From the NCBI GenBank assembly GCA_030625995.1, contig DAOUPU010000008.1, positions 1-29,797 on the forward strand: a stretch of DNA of 29,797 nucleotides, written 5' to 3'. This DNA is from Flavobacteriaceae bacterium (GTDB lineage Bacteria > Bacteroidota > Bacteroidia > Flavobacteriales > Flavobacteriaceae). A program made the position numbers and the translations under genes. Each line of letters starts with the position of its first letter. Positions within the stretch are counted from its first letter, which is position 1. This document shows, one piece after another, positions 6,079 to 14,512 of this stretch. The notes under the pieces were generated by a model, which was not told the DNA's origin, made no database searches, and saw nothing but the letters and a program-made list of their open reading frames with translations.

Positions 6079-7005
6079 ATGAAAGGACCCCTATTTTATG
6101 CTAAAATTTTACTTTTTGGTGAATATGGTATCATTAAAGATTCCAAGGGCTTGGCGATTCCATATAATTCTTACCAAGGTGCTTTAAAAATACCGAAAGA
6201 ATTTAATGAGCACACGAGATTTTCCAATCAAAAACTAACTGAATTTTATCGGTATTTATCTAATGTAAGTAGTTCAGATGTAGATCTAAGGTTAGATGAG
6301 TTTATAAAAGATATTGAAAAAGGAATGTATTTTGACTCCAGTATTCCTCAAGGATATGGTGTTGGTAGCTCAGGAGCTTTGGTTGCAGCTGTTTACGATA
6401 AGTATGCAAATAATAAAATTACTGTTCTCGAAAATTTAACCTCTGATAAATTGATCAAATTGAAGTCTGTTTTTTCTGCAATGGAATCTTTTTTTCACGG
6501 CAAGAGCTCCGGACTTGATCCGTTGAACTCCTATTTGAGCTTACCGATTTTAATTAGGTCAAAGGACAGTTTAGAGGCAACAGGAATACCAACTCAAAAG
6601 GAGGGTAAAGGCGCTGTATTTTTATTAGACTCAGAAATGGTTGGAGAGACAGAACCGATGGTAAATATTTTCATGAATAAAATGAAGAACGAAGGGTTTA
6701 GAAGAATGATCGATGAGGATTTTGCGCGGTATACGGATCTATGTATAGATGACTTTTTACACGGAGACGCAAGATCTTTATTCAAAAATGTTAAAAGCCT
6801 CTCTAAAGTTGTTTTGAAACACTTCAAACCTATGATACCAAAGACCTTTCACCAACTTTGGAAGCATGGAATTGATTCAAATGATTATTATTTAAAGCTT
6901 TGTGGTTCCGGTGGTGGAGGTTATATATTAGGTTTTACGGAGGATTTTGAAAAAACAAAACAAACACTTCAAGATTATAAATTAGAGTTGGTGTATAGAT
7001 TTTAA
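6079..7005 (+). CDS. mvk: Mevalonate kinase (GHMP kinase)
   Basis: 308 residues. It should phosphorylate mevalonate to 5-phosphomevalonate with ATP. Marks: an N-terminal strand FYAKILLFGEYGII (6-19), the ATP loop PQGYGVGSSGALVAA (90-104), a conserved acidic helix around MESFFHGKSSGLDPLNSYL (135-153) where D147 is the likely catalytic base, and the glycine-rich C-terminal motif KLCGSGGGGYILGF near 283-296. The HGKSSGLDP motif favours mevalonate kinase over phosphomevalonate kinase; the two families are easily confused and the assignment is good but not certain. The UbiA gene follows after 10 bases, so the two form an operon. Confidence 0.88.
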   Translation: MKGPLFYAKILLFGEYGIIKDSKGLAIPYNSYQGALKIPKEFNEHTRFSNQKLTEFYRYLSNVSSSDVDLRLDEFIKDIEKGMYFDSSIPQGYGVGSSGALVAAVYDKYANNKITVLENLTSDKLIKLKSVFSAMESFFHGKSSGLDPLNSYLSLPILIRSKDSLEATGIPTQKEGKGAVFLLDSEMVGETEPMVNIFMNKMKNEGFRRMIDEDFARYTDLCIDDFLHGDARSLFKNVKSLSKVVLKHFKPMIPKTFHQLWKHGIDSNDYYLKLCGSGGGGYILGFTEDFEKTKQTLQDYKLELVYRF

Positions 7006-7015
7006 TTTTATCTAT

Positions 7016-7972
7016 ATGGTTATGGATTTAATTGAAATGTCTAAACAAAACACCCCCAAAAAACCAAAAAAGTATTCCATATTTTATATATTTTTAAGTC
7101 TGTTGTCCGTTGTGCGCGGATACAATATTGTAATTGTTGTCATTGCACAATACTTGGCAGCGATTTTTATTTTTTCTCCGGAAAAATCCTTAACAGATAT
7201 AATATTTAATCTCGATCTGTACCTGATAGTATTGACCACAACATGCGTAATTGCCGCAGGATATATCATTAATAATTTTTATGATGCCGATAAAGATGCA
7301 ATTAACAAGCCGGTCAAGAGTAAACTTGATAATATTGTAGGTCAGAAAACAAAATTAAATATTTACTTCCTGCTTAATTTCATTGGAGTGGCCTTTGCTT
7401 TTTTTGTTTCCTGGAGAGCGGCATTGTTTTTTTCTGTTTACATTTTCTTGATTTGGTTGTACTCACATAAACTCAAGAAATACCCGCTCACGAGATTATT
7501 CTCGGCTTCAATTTTGGCAATATTACCTTTATTTGCAGTTTTTATATATTATAAAAATTTCTCTACAATTGTTTTTACACATGCTGCATTTTTATTTCTT
7601 ATTCTGATGATCAGAGAATTGATTAAGGATCTGGAAAATATTAAAGGGGATGTGGTGCAAAATAATGTAACTATTCCGCTTAAATATGGAGAGTATTTTA
7701 CAAAATTACTCATAACCCTACTTGTTGTTTTCACCCTTGATCCGATCTACTTTTTATGGAAATACCCGGAAATTGGAATGATGAAATACTATTTTTACTT
7801 TGTAGGTATCGTATTTGTAATTTTCTTATTCTTACTCTGGAAGGCTAAAACAAAAATGGATTATTTAATATTACACAACATTACTAAGCTCATCATTGTT
7901 GCGGGAGTTTTAAGTTTAATGCTCATCGATACCTCTGTTATTATTCAGAGAATATTGAATGCTAAAATTTAA
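7016..7972 (+). CDS. UbiA-family prenyltransferase, annotated in relatives as geranylgeranylglycerol-phosphate geranylgeranyltransferase
   Basis: 318 residues with eight or nine membrane helices. The first Asp-rich motif is NNFYDADKDAINKP (86-99) and the second is DLENIKGD (205-212); both bind prenyl diphosphate through Mg2+. UbiA enzymes move a prenyl chain from its diphosphate to an acceptor in the membrane. Flavobacterial homologues are usually labelled as making digeranylgeranylglyceryl phosphate, the archaeal ether-lipid step; the true acceptor is not established from sequence. Location directly behind mevalonate kinase ties it to isoprenoid supply. Met3 (7022) and Met8 (7037) are equally possible starts; the N-terminal 20 residues are basic and not part of the first helix. 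Confidence 0.85.
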   Translation: MVMDLIEMSKQNTPKKPKKYSIFYIFLSLLSVVRGYNIVIVVIAQYLAAIFIFSPEKSLTDIIFNLDLYLIVLTTTCVIAAGYIINNFYDADKDAINKPVKSKLDNIVGQKTKLNIYFLLNFIGVAFAFFVSWRAALFFSVYIFLIWLYSHKLKKYPLTRLFSASILAILPLFAVFIYYKNFSTIVFTHAAFLFLILMIRELIKDLENIKGDVVQNNVTIPLKYGEYFTKLLITLLVVFTLDPIYFLWKYPEIGMMKYYFYFVGIVFVIFLFLLWKAKTKMDYLILHNITKLIIVAGVLSLMLIDTSVIIQRILNAKI

Positions 7973-7987
7973 GGTTGCATTAACATC

Positions 7988-8015
7988 TTGATATATAAAT
8001 GATTTTGTATTTTTG
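7988..8015 (+). promoter_or_regulatory. Promoter of the pseudouridine synthase gene
   Basis: TTG (7988-7990), a 17-base spacer and TATTTTTG (8008-8015) match both parts of the Bacteroidota consensus. The last bases of the -7 box are themselves a TTG in the gene's frame. That codon cannot be a translation start from this promoter, since it would lie upstream of the transcript, so the ATG at 8031 is the start. Confidence 0.7.
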
Positions 8016-8030
8016 CAAAAATTTAATAAA

Positions 8031-8915
8031 ATGACTGCGAAACAAATCTCGTCGGGAGGACGACAAAGCAACAAAGGGAATTCCAAAAAAAAGCAAACTC
8101 CCAGCCAATCAAGGAGCCAATCCAAGGATAAAAACTTTAGGATACATCCACATAAATTAAAAAACTATAAAATTAAATCTAATACTGCCAAACCCAAAGT
8201 TGGGAGTGATGAAATTAGATTGAATAAGTACATTTCCAATTCTGGTATATGTTCGCGTAGAGAGGCGGATAAATATATTAAATCGGGCAGTGCTACGGTT
8301 AATGGGAAGATAATAACAGAGATGGGATTTAAGGTTTCTATTGACGATGAAGTAAGGTTTGATGGCGCTTTAATTTCACCTGAAGCCAAAAGATATGTGC
8401 TGCTCAATAAGCCTAAAAATTATATCACCACCATGGATGATGAAAGAGGAAGAAAAACGGTCATGGAATTGGTTCAGACAGCCTCTAAAGAGCGTATTTA
8501 TCCTGTGGGAAGATTAGACAGAAGTACAACGGGGTTATTATTGTTTACTAATGATGGTGAGATTGCTAAAAAATTGACACATCCAAAACATCAGGTGAAA
8601 AAATTATACCAGGTTACTCTTGATAAGAAATTATCTATGAGTGATTTACAAAAAATTGAGGCAAACTTTGTTTTAGATGGAAAAATGGTGTTCGTCGATA
8701 AAATATCCTATATTGAGAATAAGCCTAAGAATGAAATTGGTATTGAAATTCATTCAGGCAGGAATAGAATTGTGAGAAGAATTTTTGAAAATTTTGGTTA
8801 TAAAGTAATAAAATTAGATCGGGTGATTTTTGCCGGGCTTAATAAAAAGAATTTGTCGAGAGGTATTTGGAGACACCTTACGCAATTGGAGGTGAGTAAT
8901 TTAAAAATGCTTTAA
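8031..8915 (+). CDS. RsuA/RluB-family rRNA pseudouridine synthase with a basic N-terminal extension
   Basis: 294 residues from the ATG at 8031. Residues 1-58 are low-complexity and rich in Lys, Ser, Gln and Asn, probably a disordered RNA-binding tail. An S4 RNA-binding domain follows (about 61-110, with RLNKYISNSGICSRREADKYI at its core, split here between 63-70 and 71-83). The catalytic domain has GRLDRSTTGLLLFTNDG (160-176) with the catalytic aspartate D163, and a C-terminal HSGRNRIVRRIFE segment typical of the RsuA branch. It should isomerise a uridine of 16S or 23S rRNA; the exact site is not predictable. Its 3' end overlaps the convergent pabB gene by 4 bases. Its own promoter separates it from the UbiA gene. 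Confidence 0.92.
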   Translation: MTAKQISSGGRQSNKGNSKKKQTPSQSRSQSKDKNFRIHPHKLKNYKIKSNTAKPKVGSDEIRLNKYISNSGICSRREADKYIKSGSATVNGKIITEMGFKVSIDDEVRFDGALISPEAKRYVLLNKPKNYITTMDDERGRKTVMELVQTASKERIYPVGRLDRSTTGLLLFTNDGEIAKKLTHPKHQVKKLYQVTLDKKLSMSDLQKIEANFVLDGKMVFVDKISYIENKPKNEIGIEIHSGRNRIVRRIFENFGYKVIKLDRVIFAGLNKKNLSRGIWRHLTQLEVSNLKML

Positions 8916-10222
8916 TCCTGATCGATCAGAGCTTTCTTCATGGCTTTTGCTTTAAGTAAGCATTCTTCATACTCATTTTCGATAGCTGATTGAGATGTTA
9001 TAGCTCCCCCAACTGAAAATGAAATATACTTATTCGTTTGATTATAGAGGATACTTCTAATTACAACATTAAAATCGAAGTCATTGTTTGGCGTAAAATA
9101 ACCAACTGCACCCGAATATAAGCTTCTTTTAGTTTCCTCCAGTTCTTCAATAATTTTCATTGCCGATATTTTTGGTGCTCCTGTCATGCTTCCCATGGGA
9201 AACAAACTTTTAATTAAATCAATTGCACTGGTTCTTTCGTCAATTGTTGAAACTAATGTGGAAATAAGTTGGTGTACCTGCTTGAAAGAATAGACCTCAC
9301 ATAGTTCTTCAACATGGACACTGCCTCTTAATGCTGTTTTCGATAAGTCATTGCGAACCAGATCTACGATCATTATGTTTTCAGCTCTTTCTTTGGGATC
9401 CCGACTTAACTGATCCGCAATTTTTTTATCTTCCGTCTTATCAGATAATCTTCGCGCTGTCCCTTTAATAGGTTGCGAAATTATTCGATTTCCATGTTTT
9501 TTTACAAATCGTTCCGGTGAGGCAGATAATAGGAATTGATTATTTATTTTAAGAAAAGTAGCAAACGGAGGGCCGGAAATTGCATTTAATCTTTGATAAA
9601 CATTTATGGGATCGATAATTGCATTTTCGGCATAAAATTCCTGGCAAAAATTGACTTCATAAATATCACCTCTATGAATGTGCTCTAAAATTACCTTCAA
9701 TTTTTGAAAATATTCTTTTTTTGAAATCCTTTCCTTAATATGGATCGTTCCGGTTGGTCTGTTGAGAGTGGGGGTATGGCTTTCTATTTCTTTCAGGTCT
9801 TTCTCAATTTCATGTCCATATTTATTCAGGTAGGCAATTTCAATAGAATCGTCACGTATAAAAAAAATTTTTTTTGGTTGATAAAAGTAAAGATCGGAAA
9901 AGTTCAACCCATCGAAATTGTTTGATTTTAAATCTTCAATATCATTTTTCAGATCGTAGCCCAAATAACCGAATATATAATCCTTTATCCCGGAATGAAA
10001 TATTTTTAATTTATTGAACGCATCTCCATAGTTACATTGTAATTTATTTTCTGCACCAACGGCAAGAACCATGTCGAAATTTGAATATTTTTGAGAGTCC
10101 TTAGGAATTTCAATGTTGGAATCTAACCATATAACTTCATCAAATTGCTGAGCCCATAACAATAGTTTAGCTTTGAAATTATTCGTTTCTTTTAAGTGTA
10201 TTTTTTCCAATCTTCTTTTCAC
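8912..10222 (-). CDS. pabB: Aminodeoxychorismate synthase component I
   Basis: Makes 4-amino-4-deoxychorismate from chorismate and ammonia, on the way to p-aminobenzoate and folate. Chorismate-binding domain marks, in a 436-residue numbering: YEVNFCQEFYA (188-198), PERFV (236-240), QPIKGTARR (250-258), MIVDLVRNDLSK (284-295), GSMTGAPKISAMKIIEELE (344-362) and the terminal YEECLLKAKAMKKAL. The PIKGT lysine (K253) is the PabB mark; anthranilate synthase TrpE has PIAGT. The start is uncertain: the frame has no ATG before the middle of the domain. A GTG at 10222 gives an N-terminus (MKRRLEKIHL) of the length I remember for flavobacterial homologues; a TTG at 10243 would add 7 residues. The glutaminase partner PabA is not nearby. 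Convergent with the pseudouridine synthase, 4-base overlap. Confidence 0.92.
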   Translation of the reverse strand: MKRRLEKIHLKETNNFKAKLLLWAQQFDEVIWLDSNIEIPKDSQKYSNFDMVLAVGAENKLQCNYGDAFNKLKIFHSGIKDYIFGYLGYDLKNDIEDLKSNNFDGLNFSDLYFYQPKKIFFIRDDSIEIAYLNKYGHEIEKDLKEIESHTPTLNRPTGTIHIKERISKKEYFQKLKVILEHIHRGDIYEVNFCQEFYAENAIIDPINVYQRLNAISGPPFATFLKINNQFLLSASPERFVKKHGNRIISQPIKGTARRLSDKTEDKKIADQLSRDPKERAENIMIVDLVRNDLSKTALRGSVHVEELCEVYSFKQVHQLISTLVSTIDERTSAIDLIKSLFPMGSMTGAPKISAMKIIEELEETKRSLYSGAVGYFTPNNDFDFNVVIRSILYNQTNKYISFSVGGAITSQSAIENEYEECLLKAKAMKKALIDQD

Positions 10223-10243
10223 TGCCGCTAAGGTAGCAAACAA

Positions 10244-10749
10244 GCTAGGAATAGTAATATAATATTTTGGTCTTGTTTGTCTGTTAAGAAGCTCGTATGA
10301 TATTATCGATTTCCCGGATAAGAAAATCTAATGTGGAACAAGGAAGAATGTATTCATTGCCTTGTATTTAGAAGTATAATAGATCTTTTCACTAGATAAA
10401 AATATCTAGAAATATTGTGATCAAATATATTAAGAGGGTATACATAGTTATTAAGTTTGATATTACAATATTAGTCAATGTACCATAGACTTATAATAAA
10501 TTCAAGTTAATGTTTGTTAATGTTTGTTAAGGGGTTTGTGGGTCTCAGTACTATTAAAAATAACCCAATGGTAAAGTGTATTTTTTAGATTTCCAATAAA
10601 AAATAGAAGATGCAATCAAGGAAAATCCTTAAAATTATTTAAACAATAAAGTTCATTGACGGAACCTCTTCCTACTGAATAAAAATGAGCAGTGTATGAT
10701 AAAAAAAGTCATCTAACGGCTGCTTGTTAATAAAATATTTTGAATTTTA
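10244..10749. other. Gene-free 506-base stretch between pabB and lpd
   Basis: I found no credible coding frame, tRNA or riboswitch. Small structures only: a 7-bp hairpin CTAGATA-AAAA-TATCTAG (10392-10409), a tandem repeat (10507-10530), and an AT-only inverted repeat TTAATAAAA / TTTTATTAA (10727-10735, 10745-10753) at the lpd stop that might help end lpd transcription. No -7 element for pabB was seen. It may be a decayed gene or an unrecognised RNA. Confidence 0.5.
10507..10530. repeat. Short tandem repeat, 10-base unit, 2.4 copies
   Basis: TTAATGTTTG occurs twice head to tail (10507-10516, 10517-10526), followed by a third TTAA. It lies in the gene-free stretch between pabB and lpd. Perfect copies suggest recent slippage or a protein-binding direct repeat. 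Confidence 0.7.
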
Positions 10750-12150
10750 TTAACTGTGAATTGCTCTACCATCCACGGCCAAACAAGCTTCTTTTATGGC
10801 TTCAGTAAAAGTGGGGTGTGCATGAGATATACGAGCTACATCTTCACTGGAAGCTCTAAATTCCATAGCAACAACGGCTTCGGCGATCATATCAGCGGCC
10901 CGGGCTCCGATCATATGAACACCCAAGATTTGGTCCGTTTTTGCATCTGCCAAAACCTTTACCTGACCTTCAATATCCATGCTGGCTCGTGCTCTTCCCA
11001 ACGCACGCATCGGAAAAGCACCAACTTTATAGTCGATCCCAGATTCTTTAAGCTCAGCTTCGGTTTTGCCAACAGCGGCAACTTCCGGCCAGGTATAAAC
11101 TACTCCCGGAATTAAATTGTAATCGATATGGGGTTTTTGTCCTGCTATAAATTCGGCTGCCAATGTTCCCTCTTCTTCCGCTTTATGTGCTAACATAGCA
11201 CCTTTGATAACATCGCCAATAGCGTAGATGTTTGATATACTGGTTTGTAAATGATCATTGGTGTCTATTTGTCCATTTTGGTTCACTTTTACACCTGCAT
11301 TCTCTAGAGCTAAACCATCAGTATAAGGCCTTCTTCCGACAGAAACCAAGCAGTAATCTCCTGTAAATGTCACCGGATTTCCTTTTTTATCATCGGCGGT
11401 AACAGTGACCTCTTTTGTTGTTGTTTTAACGGAAGTAACTTTATGTCCAGTAAAAAATTTAACACCTTGTTTTTTTAATGCCTTTTGAAGTTCTCTTGCC
11501 AGCATATCATCCATCGCAGGAATAATTTTTGGCATAAATTCTAACACGGAAACCTCCGCACCTAATCTTTTATACACAGAACCTAATTCCAAGCCGATAA
11601 CGCCACCTCCAATAACGATCATATGTTTGGGAATTTCCTTTAAACTCAAAGCTTCGGTCGAAGTGATTATTCGTTTTTTATCTAATTTTATAAATGGGAG
11701 GCTAGAAGGTTTTGACCCTGTTGCTATGATGGTTTGTTTGGCTTCTATCGTCTCAACCTGTTGCTTTGCATTGGTGATGTTGATATGTTTGGCGTCTTTA
11801 AAAGAAGCGATCCCCTCAAATGTATCCACTTTGTTCTTGTCCATTAAAAAATTAATACCGCCTGAAGTTTGAGCAACAACTTCATCCTTTCTTTCGATCA
11901 TCTGTTTGAAATTCACTTTTAATCCATCGATATCGATACCGTGTTTCTCAAAATGATGTACTGCATCGTGATAGTGATGTGAGGAATCTAACAGTGCCTT
12001 TGAGGGTATACATCCTACGTTTAAGCAAGTTCCTCCTAGTGTAAGGTATTTTTCTATTATCGCGGTTTTTAATCCCAATTGTGCACAACGTATTGCCGCA
12101 ACATAACCCCCTGGTCCTGAACCAATAACGACTACATCATAACTTTTCAT
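10750..12150 (-). CDS. lpdA: Dihydrolipoyl dehydrogenase (E3)
   Basis: 466 residues, the usual length. A flavoprotein that reoxidises dihydrolipoamide with NAD+ in the pyruvate and 2-oxoglutarate dehydrogenase complexes and the glycine cleavage system. FAD-binding GSGPGG at 10-15; the redox pair C42 and C47 in GGTCLNVGCIPSK; the NAD-binding GGGVIGLELG near residue 177-186; a second FAD contact in NIYAIGDV; and the catalytic His-Glu dyad in SHAHPTFTEAIKEA near the C-terminus. It stands alone, with no E1 or E2 gene beside it, which is common for an E3 shared by several complexes. A -7 element and a larger inverted repeat lie upstream (12179-12233). Confidence 0.97.
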   Translation of the reverse strand: MKSYDVVVIGSGPGGYVAAIRCAQLGLKTAIIEKYLTLGGTCLNVGCIPSKALLDSSHHYHDAVHHFEKHGIDIDGLKVNFKQMIERKDEVVAQTSGGINFLMDKNKVDTFEGIASFKDAKHINITNAKQQVETIEAKQTIIATGSKPSSLPFIKLDKKRIITSTEALSLKEIPKHMIVIGGGVIGLELGSVYKRLGAEVSVLEFMPKIIPAMDDMLARELQKALKKQGVKFFTGHKVTSVKTTTKEVTVTADDKKGNPVTFTGDYCLVSVGRRPYTDGLALENAGVKVNQNGQIDTNDHLQTSISNIYAIGDVIKGAMLAHKAEEEGTLAAEFIAGQKPHIDYNLIPGVVYTWPEVAAVGKTEAELKESGIDYKVGAFPMRALGRARASMDIEGQVKVLADAKTDQILGVHMIGARAADMIAEAVVAMEFRASSEDVARISHAHPTFTEAIKEACLAVDGRAIHS

Positions 12151-12178
12151 ATATTATATATATTTTATAAATAGTTTA

Positions 12179-12186
12179 CAAAAGTA
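12179..12186 (-). promoter_or_regulatory. -7 element for lpdA
   Basis: TACTTTTG on the minus strand fits TAnnTTTG and lies 28 bases upstream of the ATG at 12150. No TTG is present at the usual -33 distance; activation from the adjoining inverted repeat (12208-12233) could make up for this. Confidence 0.45.
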
Positions 12187-12207
12187 AGGAATAATTATAA
12201 GTAATAT

Positions 12208-12233
12208 TTGACTATACCGGGTATTTTAGTCAA
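12208..12233. promoter_or_regulatory. Inverted repeat upstream of the lpdA promoter
   Basis: TTGACT (12208-12213) and AGTCAA (12228-12233) are exact inverted arms. Nested within them ATACC and GGTAT (12213 region to 12224) form a second pair around a central G, with three T left over on one side. The site begins about 22 bases upstream of the lpdA -7 box, a normal position for an activator or repressor site. Binding protein unknown. Confidence 0.4.
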
Positions 12234-12328
12234 GGGGAAAAGCAATTTGTTCAGGAATAAATTCAACTTTTATTTATATCCGTTAATTTTAATTTTTGCT
12301 AATTTAAGGATAAATAATAGTTATATAT

Positions 12329-12369
12329 ACTTACTCTCATTAGTGTTTGCAATACGAGTGATAGTAAGT
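12329..12369 (-). terminator. Imperfect hairpin just after the M3 peptidase gene
   Basis: ACTTACTCTCA (12329-12339) and TGATAGTAAGT (12359-12369) pair over 11 positions with one mismatch, 9 bases past the M3 peptidase stop. There is no T-run after it on the minus strand, so it may stabilise the mRNA 3' end or act with other factors. Confidence 0.35.
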
Positions 12370-12377
12370 TAAAGGAT

Positions 12378-14408
12378 TTAGGTCAATAGCCCTGCTCTTT
12401 TCAACAATGCATCAGAATTTGGCTCTTTTCCTCTAAATTTTTTATATAGAGTCATTGGTTTTTCCGTACCTCCTTTGCTCAATATATATTCTTTGAATTT
12501 ACCCGCTGTTTCTTTGTCAAAGATCCCATTTTCTTTAAAGGCCTCAAAAGCGTCGGCATCTAAAACTTCTGCCCATTTGTAGCTATAGTATCCGGAGGAA
12601 TATCCTCCTTGAAAAATGTGTGAAAATGCAGTACTCATACAATTTTTAGCAACATCCGGATACAGTTGGGTATTGTCAAAAGCCTTATTTTCAAAAGCCT
12701 TTACGTCTGTAATATTTTTAGGATTTTTTCCATGCCATGCCATATCCAGCATTCCAAAACTCAATTGACGCAAGGTGGCCATTCCTTCCAGGAAATTAGC
12801 AGAATCTTTTATTTTTTGAACAAGATCCATTGGGAGGTTTTCACCTGTTTTATAATGTTTCGCAAAGAGATCTAAAGCATCTTTTTCAAAACACCAATTT
12901 TCGAAGATCTGACTTGGCAATTCAACAAAGTCCCAATATACATTTGTACCGGAAATGCTAGGATATGTTGTGTTGGCCAGCATGCCATGTAATGCATGTC
13001 CAAACTCATGAAACAACGTTGTCACCTCGTTAAACGTTAATAATGAAGGTTTTGTTTCTGTTGGTTTGGTAAAATTGCACACAATAGAAATATGGGGCCT
13101 CGAATTATCATCTTGTATTTTCCACTGGTCTTTATAAGAAGTCATCCATGCACCGTTTCTTTTTCCTTCTCTCGGGAAGAAATCAGCATAAAAAACCGCT
13201 ACGAATTCTTCATTTTTTTGAGTTACGATATAGGTTTTAACATCCTTGTTGTATGTATCGATATCAAAAACTTCTTTAAATTTTAAATCGTACAATTTAT
13301 TAGCTATTGTAAACACACCGTCAATAACATTTTCTAATTTAAAATAAGGTTTTAACTGCTCATCGTCAAAATCAAACAATTTCTTTTTAAGTTTTTCAGA
13401 ATAATAAGCCCCGTCCCACTTCTGCATTTTTTCAATCCCATCTTCCCCGGCCAAATCTTCTATTTCTTTAAGTTCATTTAATGCAGCAGGCCTGGCCTTT
13501 GCCAATAGTTCCTCTAGAAAGCTCTGAACTTTAAGAGGGTTTTCGGCCATTCGTTCTTCTAATACAAAATCAGCATGTGTTTTATACCCTAATAAATTTG
13601 CTCGATCATAACGCAGTCTAACAATTTCCAGGACTGCTTTTTGATTGTCATTCTTGTTGTTTTGAAACCCTCTGGCACCGAATGCTTTCGAAAGTTTCTC
13701 TCGTAATGCTCTATTCTCTATATAGGTCATAAATGGAACATAACTAGGATAATCTAAGGTAATTAGCCAACCTTTTTTTCCTTTTTCAGATGCTGACATT
13801 TTTGCGGCTTCCACTGCTCCCTCAGGTAAACCTTTTAACTCATTTTTATCAGTGATCAAGCACTCGAAAGCATTTGTTTCAGCCAATATATTTTCACCAA
13901 ATTTTAAACTTAATTTAGATAGTTTTTTGTCTAATTCTCTGAGCTTAGCTTTATCTTTTACATTTAAATTTGCACCGTTACGAACAAACATTTTATATTG
14001 ATTTGTAATCAAAGTGTCTTGTTCAATACTCAGGTTTAATTCTTCTTTTTTATCAAAAATAACTTTAACTCGATTAAAAAGATCCTCATTTAACCGGATG
14101 TCATTTGCAAATTCAGACAATAATGGTGATACTTCTTGTGCTATTTTTTGAATCTCATCATTTGTTTCGGCAGAATTTAAATTGAAAAACACACTCGATA
14201 CACACTTGAGCTTCATTCCACTAAATTCTAATTCCACTACGGTATTCTGAAAGGTAGGATTCTCAGTATTGGAACAAATTTCATCGATTTCTTTTTTGCC
14301 AGATAAGATAGCAGCTTCGAATGCAGGTTTGAAATGCGTATTTTTAATTTCAGAAAAAGGAGCTGTATTATACTTAGTATTAAATTTATTTAATAATGGA
14401 TTATTCAT
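12378..14408 (-). CDS. M3-family zinc metallopeptidase (peptidyl-dipeptidase Dcp / oligopeptidase A type)
   Basis: 676 residues, the normal size for the family. The zinc site is HEFGHALHG with H467, E468 and H471; the third ligand is E496 in DFVELPSQ. The C-terminal FQGGYSSGYYSYKWAEVLDAD region carries the substrate-binding tyrosines of Dcp/OpdA enzymes. Members cut short peptides, either taking dipeptides off the C-terminus or cleaving internally. There is no signal peptide, so this copy is cytoplasmic and probably recycles peptides from protein turnover. The gene follows purE by 104 bases on the same strand; from memory purE next to an M3 peptidase is a recurring flavobacterial order, so a shared transcript is possible. 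Confidence 0.95.
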   Translation of the reverse strand: MNNPLLNKFNTKYNTAPFSEIKNTHFKPAFEAAILSGKKEIDEICSNTENPTFQNTVVELEFSGMKLKCVSSVFFNLNSAETNDEIQKIAQEVSPLLSEFANDIRLNEDLFNRVKVIFDKKEELNLSIEQDTLITNQYKMFVRNGANLNVKDKAKLRELDKKLSKLSLKFGENILAETNAFECLITDKNELKGLPEGAVEAAKMSASEKGKKGWLITLDYPSYVPFMTYIENRALREKLSKAFGARGFQNNKNDNQKAVLEIVRLRYDRANLLGYKTHADFVLEERMAENPLKVQSFLEELLAKARPAALNELKEIEDLAGEDGIEKMQKWDGAYYSEKLKKKLFDFDDEQLKPYFKLENVIDGVFTIANKLYDLKFKEVFDIDTYNKDVKTYIVTQKNEEFVAVFYADFFPREGKRNGAWMTSYKDQWKIQDDNSRPHISIVCNFTKPTETKPSLLTFNEVTTLFHEFGHALHGMLANTTYPSISGTNVYWDFVELPSQIFENWCFEKDALDLFAKHYKTGENLPMDLVQKIKDSANFLEGMATLRQLSFGMLDMAWHGKNPKNITDVKAFENKAFDNTQLYPDVAKNCMSTAFSHIFQGGYSSGYYSYKWAEVLDADAFEAFKENGIFDKETAGKFKEYILSKGGTEKPMTLYKKFRGKEPNSDALLKRAGLLT

Positions 14409-14512
14409 TGTAGATTTTGGTAGGGATTATAATTTACTTGATCTTATTAAGAAAAATCTAAAATAAGGGTTAGAGGGGATAATCAATCTTTAATTGAATT
14501 TAGTTCAAGTGT

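Noticed and set aside
10297..10371. A 24-codon frame in the gap between pabB and lpdA
   Set aside because: Short, no family resemblance, no promoter; consistent with chance.
10756..11115. A 119-codon plus-strand frame
   Set aside because: It is antisense to the conserved C-terminal part of lipoamide dehydrogenase and reads as a shadow.
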